DNA of 64,000 nucleotides from Sorangium cellulosum So0157-2 (GTDB lineage Bacteria > Myxococcota_A > Polyangia > Polyangiales > Polyangiaceae), in contig NC_021658.1 of assembly GCF_000418325.1 (NCBI RefSeq), positions 3,472,001 through 3,536,000 of the forward strand, written 5' to 3'. This document shows, one piece after another, positions 54,909 to 63,198 of this stretch. Every line of letters begins with the position of its first letter. The first letter of the stretch is position 1. The notes under the pieces are model-generated. The model was given only the letters and a program-made list of their open reading frames with translations. It was not told the origin of the DNA and searched no databases. Both the position numbers and the translations under genes were made by a program.

Positions 54909-57431
54909 ATGATGCGGCCTGCGCGCCCTGAAGTCCTCGCCCCGGCCGGCGATCGCGCCGCCCTCGAAGCCGCCGTGCGCGGCGGGGCCGATGCCGTCTA
55001 CTTCGGCCTCCGGGGGGGCGCCGCGGCCAGCGGCGCGGCCTCGCCCTTCAACGCCCGCGCCCGCGCCGCGAACTTCGACGCGGCGGAGCTCGCGGAGACC
55101 ATGCGCTTCCTCCACGCCCACGGCGTGAAGGGCTACGTCACCCTGAACACGCTCGTGTTCGACGACGAGCTCCCGGCGGTCCGCGGCGCGATCGAGGCGT
55201 GCGCCGCGGCCGGCGTCGACGCGGTCATCGTGCAGGACCTCGGGGTGATGCGCCTCGTGCGCGCGCTCGCGCCCGGGCTCCCGATCCACGCCTCCACGCA
55301 GATGACCTGCACCGACGCGGCCGGCGTCGAGCTCGCGCGCTCGCTCGGCGCCGCGCGGGTCATCCTGGCGCGGGAGCTCTCGGTCGACGACATCGCCGCC
55401 ATCCGCCGGGCGACCGACGTCGAGCTCGAGGTCTTCGTGCACGGGGCGCTCTGCATCGCCTACTCGGGGCAGTGCCTGACGAGCGAGGCCATCGGCGGCC
55501 GCAGCGCCAACCGCGGCGCCTGCGCCCAGGCTTGCCGCCTGCCGTACCGCCTCGTCGTCGACGGCGCGCTCCGCGACCTCGGCGACGCGGCCTACCTGCT
55601 CTCGCCGGAGGATCTCGACGCCACCGACGTCATCCCGGACCTCGTCGCGCTCGGCGTCGCCTCGGTGAAGATCGAGGGGCGCCTCAAGGGCCCCGAGTAC
55701 GTGGGCGCGACCGCGCGGCTGTACCGCGCCGCCATCGACGCCGCGCTCGGCGAGGGGCCCGGCCCCGGCGCGCTCGACCGGGAGGCCGCGCTCCAGGCGT
55801 TCTCGCGCGGCTCGGGGCCCGGCTTCCTGCGCGGCGTCGACCACCAGCGCCTCGTCGACGGCCGCACCTGCGATCACCGCGGCATCGAGGTCGGCGAGGC
55901 GCGCGGCGCCTCGCGCCGGCGCGGCCACGAGGTCGTGGTCGTGCGCGCCGCCCGGCCGCTCGCGCGCGGCGAGGGGATCCTCGTGGAGGGCGGCTTCGCC
56001 GGCGAGGGCGAGATCGGCGGCCGCATCTGGGGCCTGTGGGCCGACGGCCGCGAGGTCGAGCGCGCGCCGGCGGGCGGCGACGTCGAGGTGTGGCTCGGCC
56101 CGGACCGGCGCCTGCCGGACGACGTGCTGCGCGGCGCGCGGGCGCTCCGCGGGCGCCGGGTCTTCCGCACGAGCGACCCTGCCGGCGCGCGCGCGGTCCG
56201 CGAGGCGCTCGAGCGCGCCCCGCGCCGCGTGGCGATCGACGTCCGCCTGGAGGGCCGCCTCGGCGAGCGCCCGCGGCTCTCGGCGGCCGGGGGCGGCGCG
56301 TCGGCCGCCGTCGAGGTCGACGCCCCGCTCGGCCGCGCCGATCGGTCGCCGCTCGACGAGGCCACGCTGCGCCGGCAGCTCGATCGGCTGGGCGACACGC
56401 CGTTCGTCCTGCGCGGCGTCGCGCTGTCGCTCGACGGGCCGGCGCTCGTGCCGCCGTCGGCGCTGAACCGCGCCCGCCGGGCGCTCGTCGCGGCGCTCCT
56501 CGAGGCGTCGCACCGCCCGCACGCGTGCGCTCCGCCGCCGGACGAGGGGCTGCTCGCGGGCGCCGTCCCCCCGGCGATCGAGCCGCCGCCGCCCGGCCTG
56601 TTCGTGCTGTGCCGCAACGTGGTCCAGGCGCGCGCGGCGCTCGACGCCGGCGCGAGCGGCGTCTACCTCGATTTCCTGGAGATGGTCGGCCTCGGCGCCG
56701 CGGCGCGCGAGCTCATCGCGGCGGGGGCCTGGGTGGCGGTCGCGCCGCCGCGGATCCGCAAGCCGGGGGAGGAGAAGATCGACCGGTACCTCCTCTCGCT
56801 CGGGCCGGCGGCGATCCTGGTCCGCAGCCTCGGCGCGCTGCTCGACGCCCCGGCGGGGGCGCCGCGGATCGGCGATTTCTCGCTGAACGTCACGAACAAG
56901 CTGGCCGCGCGCGAGGTCCTCTCGCGCGGGCTCGCGGCGTTCACGCCGTCGTTCGACCTCGACGCCGCGCAGCTCGTGGCGCTGCTCGACTCGCCGTTCG
57001 CGCCGTTCGCCGAGGTGGTGGTGCACCACCCGATGCCGCTGTTCCACATGGAGCACTGCGTGATCGCGGCCGCGCTCTCGGAGGGGAAGGATCATCGCAC
57101 CTGCGGGAGGCCGTGCGAGGAGCACGCGCTGTCGCTGCGGGATCGGGCGGGGATGGATCACCCGCTCGAGGCGGACGTGGGGTGTCGGAACACGGTGTTT
57201 CACGCGGCGCCCCAGAGCGCGGCGCACCTCGTGCCGAAGCTCGCGAAGGGCGGCGTGCGGCGGTTCCGGATCGAGCTCGTGCGCGAGGACGCGGAGGGGG
57301 CGCGGCGGGTGGTGGAGGCGTACCGGCGGCTGCTCGCCGGGGAGGTGGCGCCCGCGGAGGTCGCGCGCGGGCTGCGGGTCGAGGGCAGCTATGGAGTGGT
57401 GCGGGGGTCGCTGCGGGTGCTGCAGGCGTGA
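54909..57431 (+). CDS. Peptidase U32 family protein
   Basis: Protein of 840 aa. The N-terminal half is the U32 TIM-barrel-like domain: LAPAGDRAALEAAVRGGADAV (about 9-30) and the family signature EVFVHGALCIAYSGQCLTS (174-192) with the paired Cys. LSPEDLDATDVIPDLVALGV and VKIEGRLKGPEYVG follow. The C-terminal half has a second U32-like domain (VNVTNKLAAREVL-like text, VVHHPMPLFHMEHCVIAA, TCGRPCEEHA, VFHAAPQSAAHLVPKL). Relatives (RlhA, YegQ-type) work in hydroxylation or modification of RNA and need an iron-sulfur cluster. The start is the first of two adjacent ATGs. Its last 330 bp are duplicated downstream. Confidence 0.88.
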   Translation: MMRPARPEVLAPAGDRAALEAAVRGGADAVYFGLRGGAAASGAASPFNARARAANFDAAELAETMRFLHAHGVKGYVTLNTLVFDDELPAVRGAIEACAAAGVDAVIVQDLGVMRLVRALAPGLPIHASTQMTCTDAAGVELARSLGAARVILARELSVDDIAAIRRATDVELEVFVHGALCIAYSGQCLTSEAIGGRSANRGACAQACRLPYRLVVDGALRDLGDAAYLLSPEDLDATDVIPDLVALGVASVKIEGRLKGPEYVGATARLYRAAIDAALGEGPGPGALDREAALQAFSRGSGPGFLRGVDHQRLVDGRTCDHRGIEVGEARGASRRRGHEVVVVRAARPLARGEGILVEGGFAGEGEIGGRIWGLWADGREVERAPAGGDVEVWLGPDRRLPDDVLRGARALRGRRVFRTSDPAGARAVREALERAPRRVAIDVRLEGRLGERPRLSAAGGGASAAVEVDAPLGRADRSPLDEATLRRQLDRLGDTPFVLRGVALSLDGPALVPPSALNRARRALVAALLEASHRPHACAPPPDEGLLAGAVPPAIEPPPPGLFVLCRNVVQARAALDAGASGVYLDFLEMVGLGAAARELIAAGAWVAVAPPRIRKPGEEKIDRYLLSLGPAAILVRSLGALLDAPAGAPRIGDFSLNVTNKLAAREVLSRGLAAFTPSFDLDAAQLVALLDSPFAPFAEVVVHHPMPLFHMEHCVIAAALSEGKDHRTCGRPCEEHALSLRDRAGMDHPLEADVGCRNTVFHAAPQSAAHLVPKLAKGGVRRFRIELVREDAEGARRVVEAYRRLLAGEVAPAEVARGLRVEGSYGVVRGSLRVLQA

Positions 57432-57492
57432 GCGGCGGCGGGGGTGACTTGGATGGCGGGGGAGCGGGCGCTCCAGCACCTTCAACGCGAGG

Positions 57493-58809
57493 TCATTCCC
57501 AGTTCTTGCGCTGGGGGTTCTCCCAAGGCGGCTTGCACAACACGCAATCGTCGCCGAAGAAATGGTCTCGCGCGCCCATGTCGTTGTAGATCCAGTAGCG
57601 CATCCACGCGACGATCGCGGGCCGCTCTTCGCCGCCGCCGTCCCTCTCGATGTATTGATGAGGCGCGCCCGTCAGCGTTGCCAGGAATGTCGGCACTTCG
57701 GACATGTCGTAGGTGGCCTGCTGGAGGGGCATGCCGACAGTATCCTGGGTGCCAGTCGTCTGCAGCATCGTGCCGTGGAGGTCGGCCGAGGCCCTGTGGC
57801 CGTGGATCGAGACGACAGTGGCCACCGCCTCGTGACCGCCGAGTTGCACGGCCGAGGTGCCGCCGACCGAGAAGCCCATCGAGACCGCGTGATCGACGTA
57901 GAGCTTGCCCTGGTATTTGCCTGGCGCGTCGTTCTGCTCCAGGATCCAGTTGAGACCATCCTCCATCTTCTTGCGATTGCCCTCGTCGCCGGGGCCGCCA
58001 TTGAGGACGGGGGACCCGACGACCACGAAACCGTGAGAAGCAAAGTTCGTCAGCATGGTCGTGTGCACCGCCACCTGCTGGCCGATGCCGGGGCCGAAGA
58101 TGATCGGAGCGTGCAAGAAGCCGTCCGTACCCAAGGGTTCGGGCCTAAACACCGTATAGGCTCCGTTCGGCCCCACGTTCCGCTCCACGACTGTATCGAA
58201 GGGGCCCTCGTCCGAGTAATCGGCGATCGGCGGCAGGGTGGGACCGCCCATCCCTCCTGCGCCGCCGCCTCCTGCCTCGCCGCTCATCCCTCCTGCGCCG
58301 CCGCCTCCTGCCTCGCCGCTCATCCCTCCTGCGCCGCCGCCTCCTGCCTCGCCGCTCATCCCTCCTGCGCCGCCGCCTCCTGCCTCGCCGCCTCCTGCCT
58401 CGCCGCCCATCCCTCCTGCGCCGCCGCTCATCCCTCCTGCGCCGCCGCCTCCTGCCTCGCCGCCTCCTGCCTCGCCGCCCATCCCTCCTGCGCCGCCGCT
58501 CATCCCTCCTGCGCCGCCGCCTCCTGCCTCGCCGCCTCCTGCCTCGCCGCCCATCCCTCCTGCGCCGCCGCTCATCCCTCCTGCGCCGCCGCTACCCCCC
58601 GAGCCGTTTCCGCTCCCCGCGCCGCTCCCGGTGGTAACGCCGAGATCGCCGCCCGCGCCGGCTGAACCGGCGCTACCTTGCCCTGAGCCGCCTTGGCCGC
58701 TCGCCTGGTCGCCGCACGCCGCGATGGGCATACAAACTGCTATCGCTATCGATGACATCAGCGACAGCGACGCAAGGCGCACACCCGTGAAAGCACTGAT
58801 GGACTTCAT
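57493..58809 (-). CDS. Alpha/beta-hydrolase lipoprotein with Gly-rich linker (PET-hydrolase/cutinase-like)
   Basis: Protein of 438 aa. The signal and lipobox are MSSIAIAVCMPIAAC. Residues about 40-190 are a low-complexity Gly/Ala/Met/Ser/Glu spacer built of GGAGGMSGEAGG-type units. The hydrolase domain follows: PIIFGPGIGQQVAVHTTMLTN, nucleophile elbow MGFSVGGTSAVQLGG, VVSIHGH and a late TGAPHQYIE supplying the probable catalytic His. Esterase of the chlorophyllase/dienelactone/PET-hydrolase group is the best guess. Convergent with the U32 gene (61 bp apart). A paralogue in copy B is frameshifted. Confidence 0.82.
   Translation of the reverse strand: MKSISAFTGVRLASLSLMSSIAIAVCMPIAACGDQASGQGGSGQGSAGSAGAGGDLGVTTGSGAGSGNGSGGSGGAGGMSGGAGGMGGEAGGGEAGGGGAGGMSGGAGGMGGEAGGGEAGGGGAGGMSGGAGGMGGEAGGGEAGGGGAGGMSGEAGGGGAGGMSGEAGGGGAGGMSGEAGGGGAGGMGGPTLPPIADYSDEGPFDTVVERNVGPNGAYTVFRPEPLGTDGFLHAPIIFGPGIGQQVAVHTTMLTNFASHGFVVVGSPVLNGGPGDEGNRKKMEDGLNWILEQNDAPGKYQGKLYVDHAVSMGFSVGGTSAVQLGGHEAVATVVSIHGHRASADLHGTMLQTTGTQDTVGMPLQQATYDMSEVPTFLATLTGAPHQYIERDGGGEERPAIVAWMRYWIYNDMGARDHFFGDDCVLCKPPWENPQRKNWE
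58245..58610. repeat. Coding minisatellite in the hydrolase linker
   Basis: On the plus strand the period is 36 bp, built from CCTCCTGCCTCGCCGCTCAT and TCCTGCGCCGCCG, with 15- to 18-bp sub-repeats. It encodes GGAGGMSGEAGG-like units. Copy B has a shorter version (60538-60680), so repeat number has changed since the duplication. Confidence 0.85.
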
Positions 58810-58858
58810 ACGGATACATTGCCCTCCATGTCCGACCGTGTCACGTATCGAAAAATTA

Positions 58859-58894
58859 CGGTAGGGGTCCATCAACCCTTCACCACCCCTACCG
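58859..58894. promoter_or_regulatory. Long hairpin upstream of the hydrolase gene (copy A)
   Basis: CGGTAGGGGT (58859-58868) pairs perfectly with ACCCCTACCG (58885-58894) around a 16-nt loop. It lies 50 bp before the hydrolase start and its stem is fully preserved in copy B despite changes around it. It could be an operator, an mRNA element or a terminator of minus-strand transcription from upstream. Confidence 0.6.
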
Positions 58895-58961
58895 GGCAGC
58901 TCGCGCCGGTCCCGTCGAGCCCGCAGTATCCTCGCCACCTTGCATACCGCGGTCAGCTCGG

Positions 58962-59020
58962 CTGTTATCGAGCGCAGTACTTGATGGACAGGAGGCCCTC
59001 GGCGATCCGGTTCTTTGATG
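58962..59020. repeat. 59-bp repeat, copy A
   Basis: Matches 62829-62887 with only a few mismatches, all in the first 20 bases; the shared core includes TTGATGGACAGGAGGCCCTC and GGCGATCCGGTTCTTTGATG. It marks the outer edge of the duplicated block. Confidence 0.85.
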
Positions 59021-59394
59021 ACTCGTTCTTCTGACTCCGGAACTCCGCGCCAGCTTCGAAACTGCTGCCGCCGAAGCGGCGCGCACGAACATGATCCGTG
59101 ATCTCTTCATCGCCGTCACTCGTACGCCGTCATTCCGGGCAGCCGCCGAGTAGGTTGACCCCGTGGGCGAATCGCCTCATTCGCTCGCGGGGCTGGCGAT
59201 CGAGCCTAGGTGGTTGCCAGACGTTCCGCACGTGGATCGCGCCCTGATGTCATCCCAGCCGAGCCCAGCCTTTGTGAACGTTAACATGGCGGGCGTCAAT
59301 CGAAAACTGACGCGCGGCGACGGCCGGCGCGCGCGAGGTCCGCGTCGAGCGGGGAACGGAGCTGGTGAGGGAGCTCCGGCCTCGGGCCCTGCAC
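59021..59394. other. Spacer between duplicated blocks, no gene seen
   Basis: About 370 bp. Short frames have no similarity to known proteins. The GTTAACATGGCGGGCGTCAA patch near 59280 is AT-richer than average. The boundary to copy B is blurred by mutation. Confidence 0.5.
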
Positions 59395-59725
59395 GGAGAA
59401 GGCGCCGTATCACGGGCCCGCGGGCTGCGGGTGCGGTCAGCGGGGATGGATCATCCCGCTCGAGGCGGACGGGGGGTGTCCAAGCACGGTGTTTCACGCG
59501 GCGCCCCAGAGCGCGGCGCACCTCGTGCCGAAGCTCGCGAAGGGCGGCGTGCGGCGGTTCCGGATCGAGCTCGTGCGCGAGGACGCGGAGGGGGCGCGGC
59601 GGGTGGTGGAGGCGTACCGGCGGCTGCTCGCCGGGGAGGTGGCGCCCGCGGAGGTCGCGCGCGGGCTGCGGGTCGAGGGCAGCTATGGAGTGGTGCGGGG
59701 GTCGCTGCGGGTGCTGCAGGCGTGA
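59395..59725 (+). pseudogene. U32 peptidase 3'-end fragment (copy B)
   Basis: About 110 codons homologous to the C-terminus of the U32 gene. From VFHAAPQSAAHLVPKLAKGG to GSLRVLQA the translation is identical to copy A. Upstream it is eroded (GPCTEKA for RPCEEHA, then extra codons and substitutions), and no start or N-terminal domain exists. Identity of the last 240 bp with copy A suggests recent duplication or gene conversion. Confidence 0.8.
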
Positions 59726-59786
59726 GCGGCGGCGGGGGTGACTTGGATGGCGGGGGAGCGGGCGCTCCAGCACCTTCAACGCGAGG

Positions 59787-60895
59787 TCATTCCCAGTTCT
59801 TGCGCTGGGGGTTCTCCCAAGGCGGCTTGCACAACACGCAATCGTCGCCGAAGAAATGGTCTCGCGCGCCCATGTCGTTGTAGATCCAGTAGCGCATCCA
59901 CGCGACGATCGCGGGCCGCTCTTCGCCGCCGCCGTCCCTCTCGATGTATTGATGAGGCGCGCCCGTCAGCGTTGCCAGGAATGTCGGCACTTCGGACATG
60001 TCGTAGGTGGCCTGCTGGAGGGGCATGCCGACAGTATCCTGGGTGCCAGTCGTCTGCAGCATCGTGCCGTGGAGGTCGGCCGAGGCCCTGTGGCCGTGGA
60101 TCGAGACGACAGTGGCCACCGCCTCGTGACCGCCGAGTTGCACGGCCGAGGTGCCTCCGACCGAGAAGCCCATCGAGACCGCGTGATCGACGTAGAGCTT
60201 GCCCTGGCATTTGCCTGGCGCGTCGTTCTGCTCCAGGATCCAGTTGAGACCATCCTCCATCTTCTTGCGATTGCCCTCGTCGCCGGGGCCGCCATTGAGG
60301 ACGGGGGACCCGACGACCACGAAACCGTGAGAAGCAAAGTTCGTCAGCATGGTCGTGTGCACCGCCACCTGCTGGCCGATGCCGGGGCCGAAGATGATCG
60401 GAGCGTGCAAGAAGCCGTCCGTACCAAGGGTTCGGGCCTAAACACCGTATAGGCTCCGTTCGGCCCCACGTTCCGCTCCACGACTGTATCGAAGGGGCCC
60501 TCGTCCGAGTAATCGGCGATCGGCGGCAGGGTGGGACCGCCCATCCCTCCTGCGCCGCCGCCTCCTGCCTCGCCGCTCATCCCTCCTGCGCCGCCGCCTC
60601 CTGCCTCGCCGCTCATCCCTCCTGCGCCGCCGCCTCCTGCCTCGCCGCCTCCTGCCTCGCCGCCCATCCCTCCTGCGCCGCCGCCACTCCCCGAGCCGTT
60701 TCCGCTCCCCGCGCCGCTCCCGGTGGTAACGCCGAGATCGCCGCCCGCGCCGGCCGAACCGGCGCTGCCTTGCCCTGAGCCGCCTTGACTGCTCGCCTGG
60801 TCGCCGCACGCCGCGATGGGCATACAAACTGCTATCGCTATCGATGATATCAGCGAAGCGAGGCGCACACCCGTGAAAGCACTGATGAATTTCAT
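59787..60895 (-). pseudogene. Alpha/beta-hydrolase lipoprotein, frameshifted second copy
   Basis: The start is MKFISAFTGVRLASL and the lipobox PIAAC is kept. The Gly-rich linker is shorter than in copy A. At about 60421-60424 one C is missing (GTACCAAGG versus GTACCCAAGG), so the frame leaves the hydrolase domain after RPEPL. The domain continues intact in another frame from HAPIIFGPGIG to the normal C-terminus, with only two or three substitutions. A short protein could be made from an internal start but would lack the signal peptide. Confidence 0.85.
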
Positions 60896-60944
60896 ATGAA
60901 TACATTACCCTCCGTATCCGGCCGTGTCACGTATCGAAAAATTA

Positions 60945-60980
60945 CGGTAGGGGTCCATAAACCATTCGCCACCCCTACCG
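60945..60980. promoter_or_regulatory. Long hairpin upstream of the hydrolase pseudogene (copy B)
   Basis: The same perfect 10-bp stem as in copy A (CGGTAGGGGT / ACCCCTACCG); the loop differs at three positions. Confidence 0.6.
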
Positions 60981-61113
60981 GGCAGCTCGCGCCGGTCCGG
61001 CCGAGCCCGCAGTATCCTCGCCACCTTGCATACCGCGGTCAGCTCGGCGGGGGTGAGGTGCATCGCGGGGTGTCGGAGGGCGAGAGCGATGCAGAAGCAG
61101 CCCGATCCGCCGG

Positions 61114-61479
61114 CGCCACGCGAACTACGTCGTCTACCTGGAGGCCGGCGGCATCGACTGGCTGTAACGCCGCGGCATCTCCTACGAAGAGATGGTGCGG
61201 CGCGACCTCCATCTCGCGGTCGCGGAGCTGCGGATCAAGTACCGCAAGGCGGCGCGCTTCGGCGACCACCTCGAGGTGGAGACGACCTGCCGCGAGATCC
61301 AGCGGGTGACCGCGCGCTTCAGCTACCGCATCCTCCGGGGGTCGCGCGTCGCGGTCTGGCTGTCCAGCAGTCACGGCGGCGCCTTGCCGCTCGAGGCCGC
61401 CCTCTGCGACCGGGCGCCACGACGCCAGCCGGCTGAACTCGAGCGAGACGCGCGGGCGACATGTCACGCTAATCGGTGA
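61114..61479 (+). pseudogene. YbgC-like hotdog thioesterase remnant
   Basis: The frame gives HANYVVYLEAGGIDWL, then TAA, then RRGISYEEMVRRDLHLAVAE and KAARFGDHLEVETTCREIQR. These are the HxNYxxY...EW and LxVxxxxxxYxxPAxxxDxLxV blocks of 4-hydroxybenzoyl-CoA-thioesterase/YbgC enzymes. The in-frame stop, the missing start and an unrelated C-terminus show it is inactive. It sits directly at the junction after copy B. Confidence 0.72.
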
Positions 61480-61499
61480 CATGTCACGTGACATGTCAC
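61458..61499. promoter_or_regulatory. Cluster of three GTGACATGTCAC palindromes
   Basis: The perfect 12-bp palindrome GTGACATGTCAC occurs twice head to tail (61476-61487 and 61488-61499), and a copy with one change (GCGACATGTCAC) ends at 61467. It lies about 215 bp upstream of the two-gene cassette at 61715 and may be an operator for a dimeric regulator. Confidence 0.55.
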
Positions 61500-61714
61500 G
61501 ATGGCGATCTCTCGACGGCCGACCGTCGGGCGAATTCGCCGGGGAATCCTGCGGCGAGACCTTTGGTCCGAGGATTGCCTGTAGCTTCTCGCCACCCGAG
61601 CGGGGCTCCAGCCCAGGCCCCACGCTGGTCGCCGCTCGCGAGAGATCGCGCGATGGTCTCGTGACGCGCTCTGGATGTGCTCTCCAGGGCTCTTTCAACA
61701 GGAGAAATCTGAAG

Positions 61715-62044
61715 ATGATAAGGTCGCTTCTGTTAGCTCCGGCACTTCTGGCCGGGTTCATTGTGGCAGCTGGAATCGTGGGATGCGGAGGTGATCCGCC
61801 GGCGGAGGACGGGCCGATACAGACGCAAATTGGCGCGCTGAGCGCTTCTGCCGTACGCCTTCCGGTAGACGACAGAGCGTCTCCTCGGTCGACCTCGGAA
61901 GCGGCGCGAAGCCGGCTCGCTAACCTAGGCGCGGCGCGGATCGCGCGGAGCCGCGTCCTGACTGCCGAGGAGATAAGCCAACTCCAGGCGCGCAATCCTG
62001 CCTTCGCTGCGCTCGTTGCCGGTCAAGAAGGAGGACGGAAATGA
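61715..62044 (+). CDS. Small lipoprotein of unknown function
   Basis: Protein of 109 aa. The signal MIRSLLLAPALLAGFIVAAGIVGC ends in a lipobox. The mature part is short and probably disordered at first (PPAEDGPIQTQIGALSASAVR), then helical (ARSRVLTAEEISQLQARNPAFAALVAGQE). AGGAGA stands nine bases before the ATG. It overlaps the next gene by ATGA. No family recognised; the pair is confined to the segment inserted in copy B. Confidence 0.65.
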   Translation: MIRSLLLAPALLAGFIVAAGIVGCGGDPPAEDGPIQTQIGALSASAVRLPVDDRASPRSTSEAARSRLANLGAARIARSRVLTAEEISQLQARNPAFAALVAGQEGGRK

Positions 62045-62823
62045 CCACGGTGAAGACTCACGACTGGAGAATGTTTCGGAGGACGTCGGTGCTCGGCGCC
62101 TTGGTCTTGGGCGCGCTCACGCTCGGCAATGCGCGGCCGGCGCAGGCGCAGGAACCAGGCGGCAGCTGCATCGAGGATTTCTCGGACTCCTTTGCGCTCT
62201 CGAATGTGCACGACCAGGCGCGAACACACTTCGGGACGTGGAGCACCGTGGACGCAAGCGGGACGGTGGTGCCGTGCAGCAACTCTGCGGGAGCAGCGGG
62301 TTGCTGGCTGTATCGGGCCCGCTGTGGCCTCTCCCGTTACTACGTTCACGTGTTTCCGGCCGGGCCTTACAATCCAGACCATCTTCACCTTCCCTTCAGC
62401 AACCCTAACCTCCAGCCCCTGTGCGGCTGCGATCCTGGAGATGGAGGTGGACTCGGCTACGGCTACCGTGTGAACAACGTCTGCAGCTCAACGTGCCCGG
62501 ACTGGGCGAACGAGCCACGCGCGGGCACCTTTCCCCACACGAATGCAGACGCCATTAACATAGCCGTGGACAATACCGCTCTGGGGAGCAGCACATTCGA
62601 CCTGTTCGACATCACCATCGGCGGTGACAAGACGGTCGAGCTGGTTTGGTTCGATGGGACGAACCTGAGAGCGTCCGGGCCCTTGACGCCGGGCTATCAC
62701 GAATTGGACGTCAGCAACACGCCATGGGCTCAGCTGTGGGACTACAACCATTTTTGGGGCATTGACGATGAACCAGGGCCGATCCACGTCATCGACCTGG
62801 GCGTGTCGGCCCCAGGAAGCTAA
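62041..62823 (+). CDS. Secreted protein of unknown function
   Basis: Protein of 260 aa with a signal peptide (about 1-37, cleavage after AQAQ). The mature protein has paired cysteines (SCIEDF, VPCSNSAGAAGCW, RARCGLS, LCGCDPGDGGG, NNVCSSTCPDW) and ends with aromatic-rich strands (WAQLWDYNHFWGIDDEPGP). It looks like a beta-sandwich exoprotein. No homologue recognised. Translationally coupled to the lipoprotein gene; the two may form a surface complex. GC content is slightly lower than in neighbouring genes. Confidence 0.68.
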   Translation: MTTVKTHDWRMFRRTSVLGALVLGALTLGNARPAQAQEPGGSCIEDFSDSFALSNVHDQARTHFGTWSTVDASGTVVPCSNSAGAAGCWLYRARCGLSRYYVHVFPAGPYNPDHLHLPFSNPNLQPLCGCDPGDGGGLGYGYRVNNVCSSTCPDWANEPRAGTFPHTNADAINIAVDNTALGSSTFDLFDITIGGDKTVELVWFDGTNLRASGPLTPGYHELDVSNTPWAQLWDYNHFWGIDDEPGPIHVIDLGVSAPGS

Positions 62824-63198
62824 GCTCCCTGTTACCGAGCACGGTACTTGATGGACAGGAGGCCCTCGGCGATCCGGTTCTTTGATGGGAGGGGCGCGTA
62901 AATACGCGACACCTGGTCGAAGTGGATCGGCGGGTGCCAGCTTCGATGATGGGCTCGCGTTCGAGCGGATCCCCCGCCCGAACGCGTAGTTGCCTCACGC
63001 TGGGGAGCCCCGGCCGTGTCAAGGCTGCCCCGCAGGGGCACCGCCGGAGGCGGTCGCAGGGCCTCGATATGGTTGGGCACCCCCAGCACCCCATCACGTA
63101 GCCGGATCGCACGCCCATCGAAGAGCGTGCTCGGTAACACTCCCGGACATCGTTGTTGTACACTTTGTACCCAGGATCGCCTATGATCGCAGGTCCGC
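62824..63198. other. Intergenic region with the second 59-bp repeat
   Basis: The 59-bp repeat copy B is at 62829-62887. The rest has no recognisable gene; short frames here only reflect base composition. AGGT shortly before 63199 may serve as ribosome binding site. Confidence 0.5.
62829..62887. repeat. 59-bp repeat, copy B
   Basis: Same sequence as 58962-59020, starting six bases after the stop of the secreted-protein gene. Confidence 0.85.

Larger units (their letters stand above)
57105..59020. repeat. Segmental duplication, copy A
   Basis: It covers the U32 3' end, the whole hydrolase gene with its upstream hairpin, and the 59-bp sequence at 58962-59020. Copy B is 59395-61048 plus 62829-62887. 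Long stretches are identical (for example from 57225 to the hydrolase C-terminus). Similarity fades gradually left of about 57150. Confidence 0.85.
59395..61048. repeat. Segmental duplication, copy B (first part)
   Basis: It repeats the U32 3' end, the hydrolase gene and the hairpin leader of copy A and ends at CCGCGGTCAGCTCGGC (61048), exactly where copy A continues into its 59-bp repeat. Here a 1.78-kb segment (61049-62828) intervenes before the 59-bp repeat resumes. Confidence 0.85.

Noticed and set aside
61458..61499. GTGACATGTCAC cluster as a CRISPR or replication iteron set
   Set aside because: Units are too short, two are directly adjacent and no replication protein gene is nearby; an operator is the simpler reading.
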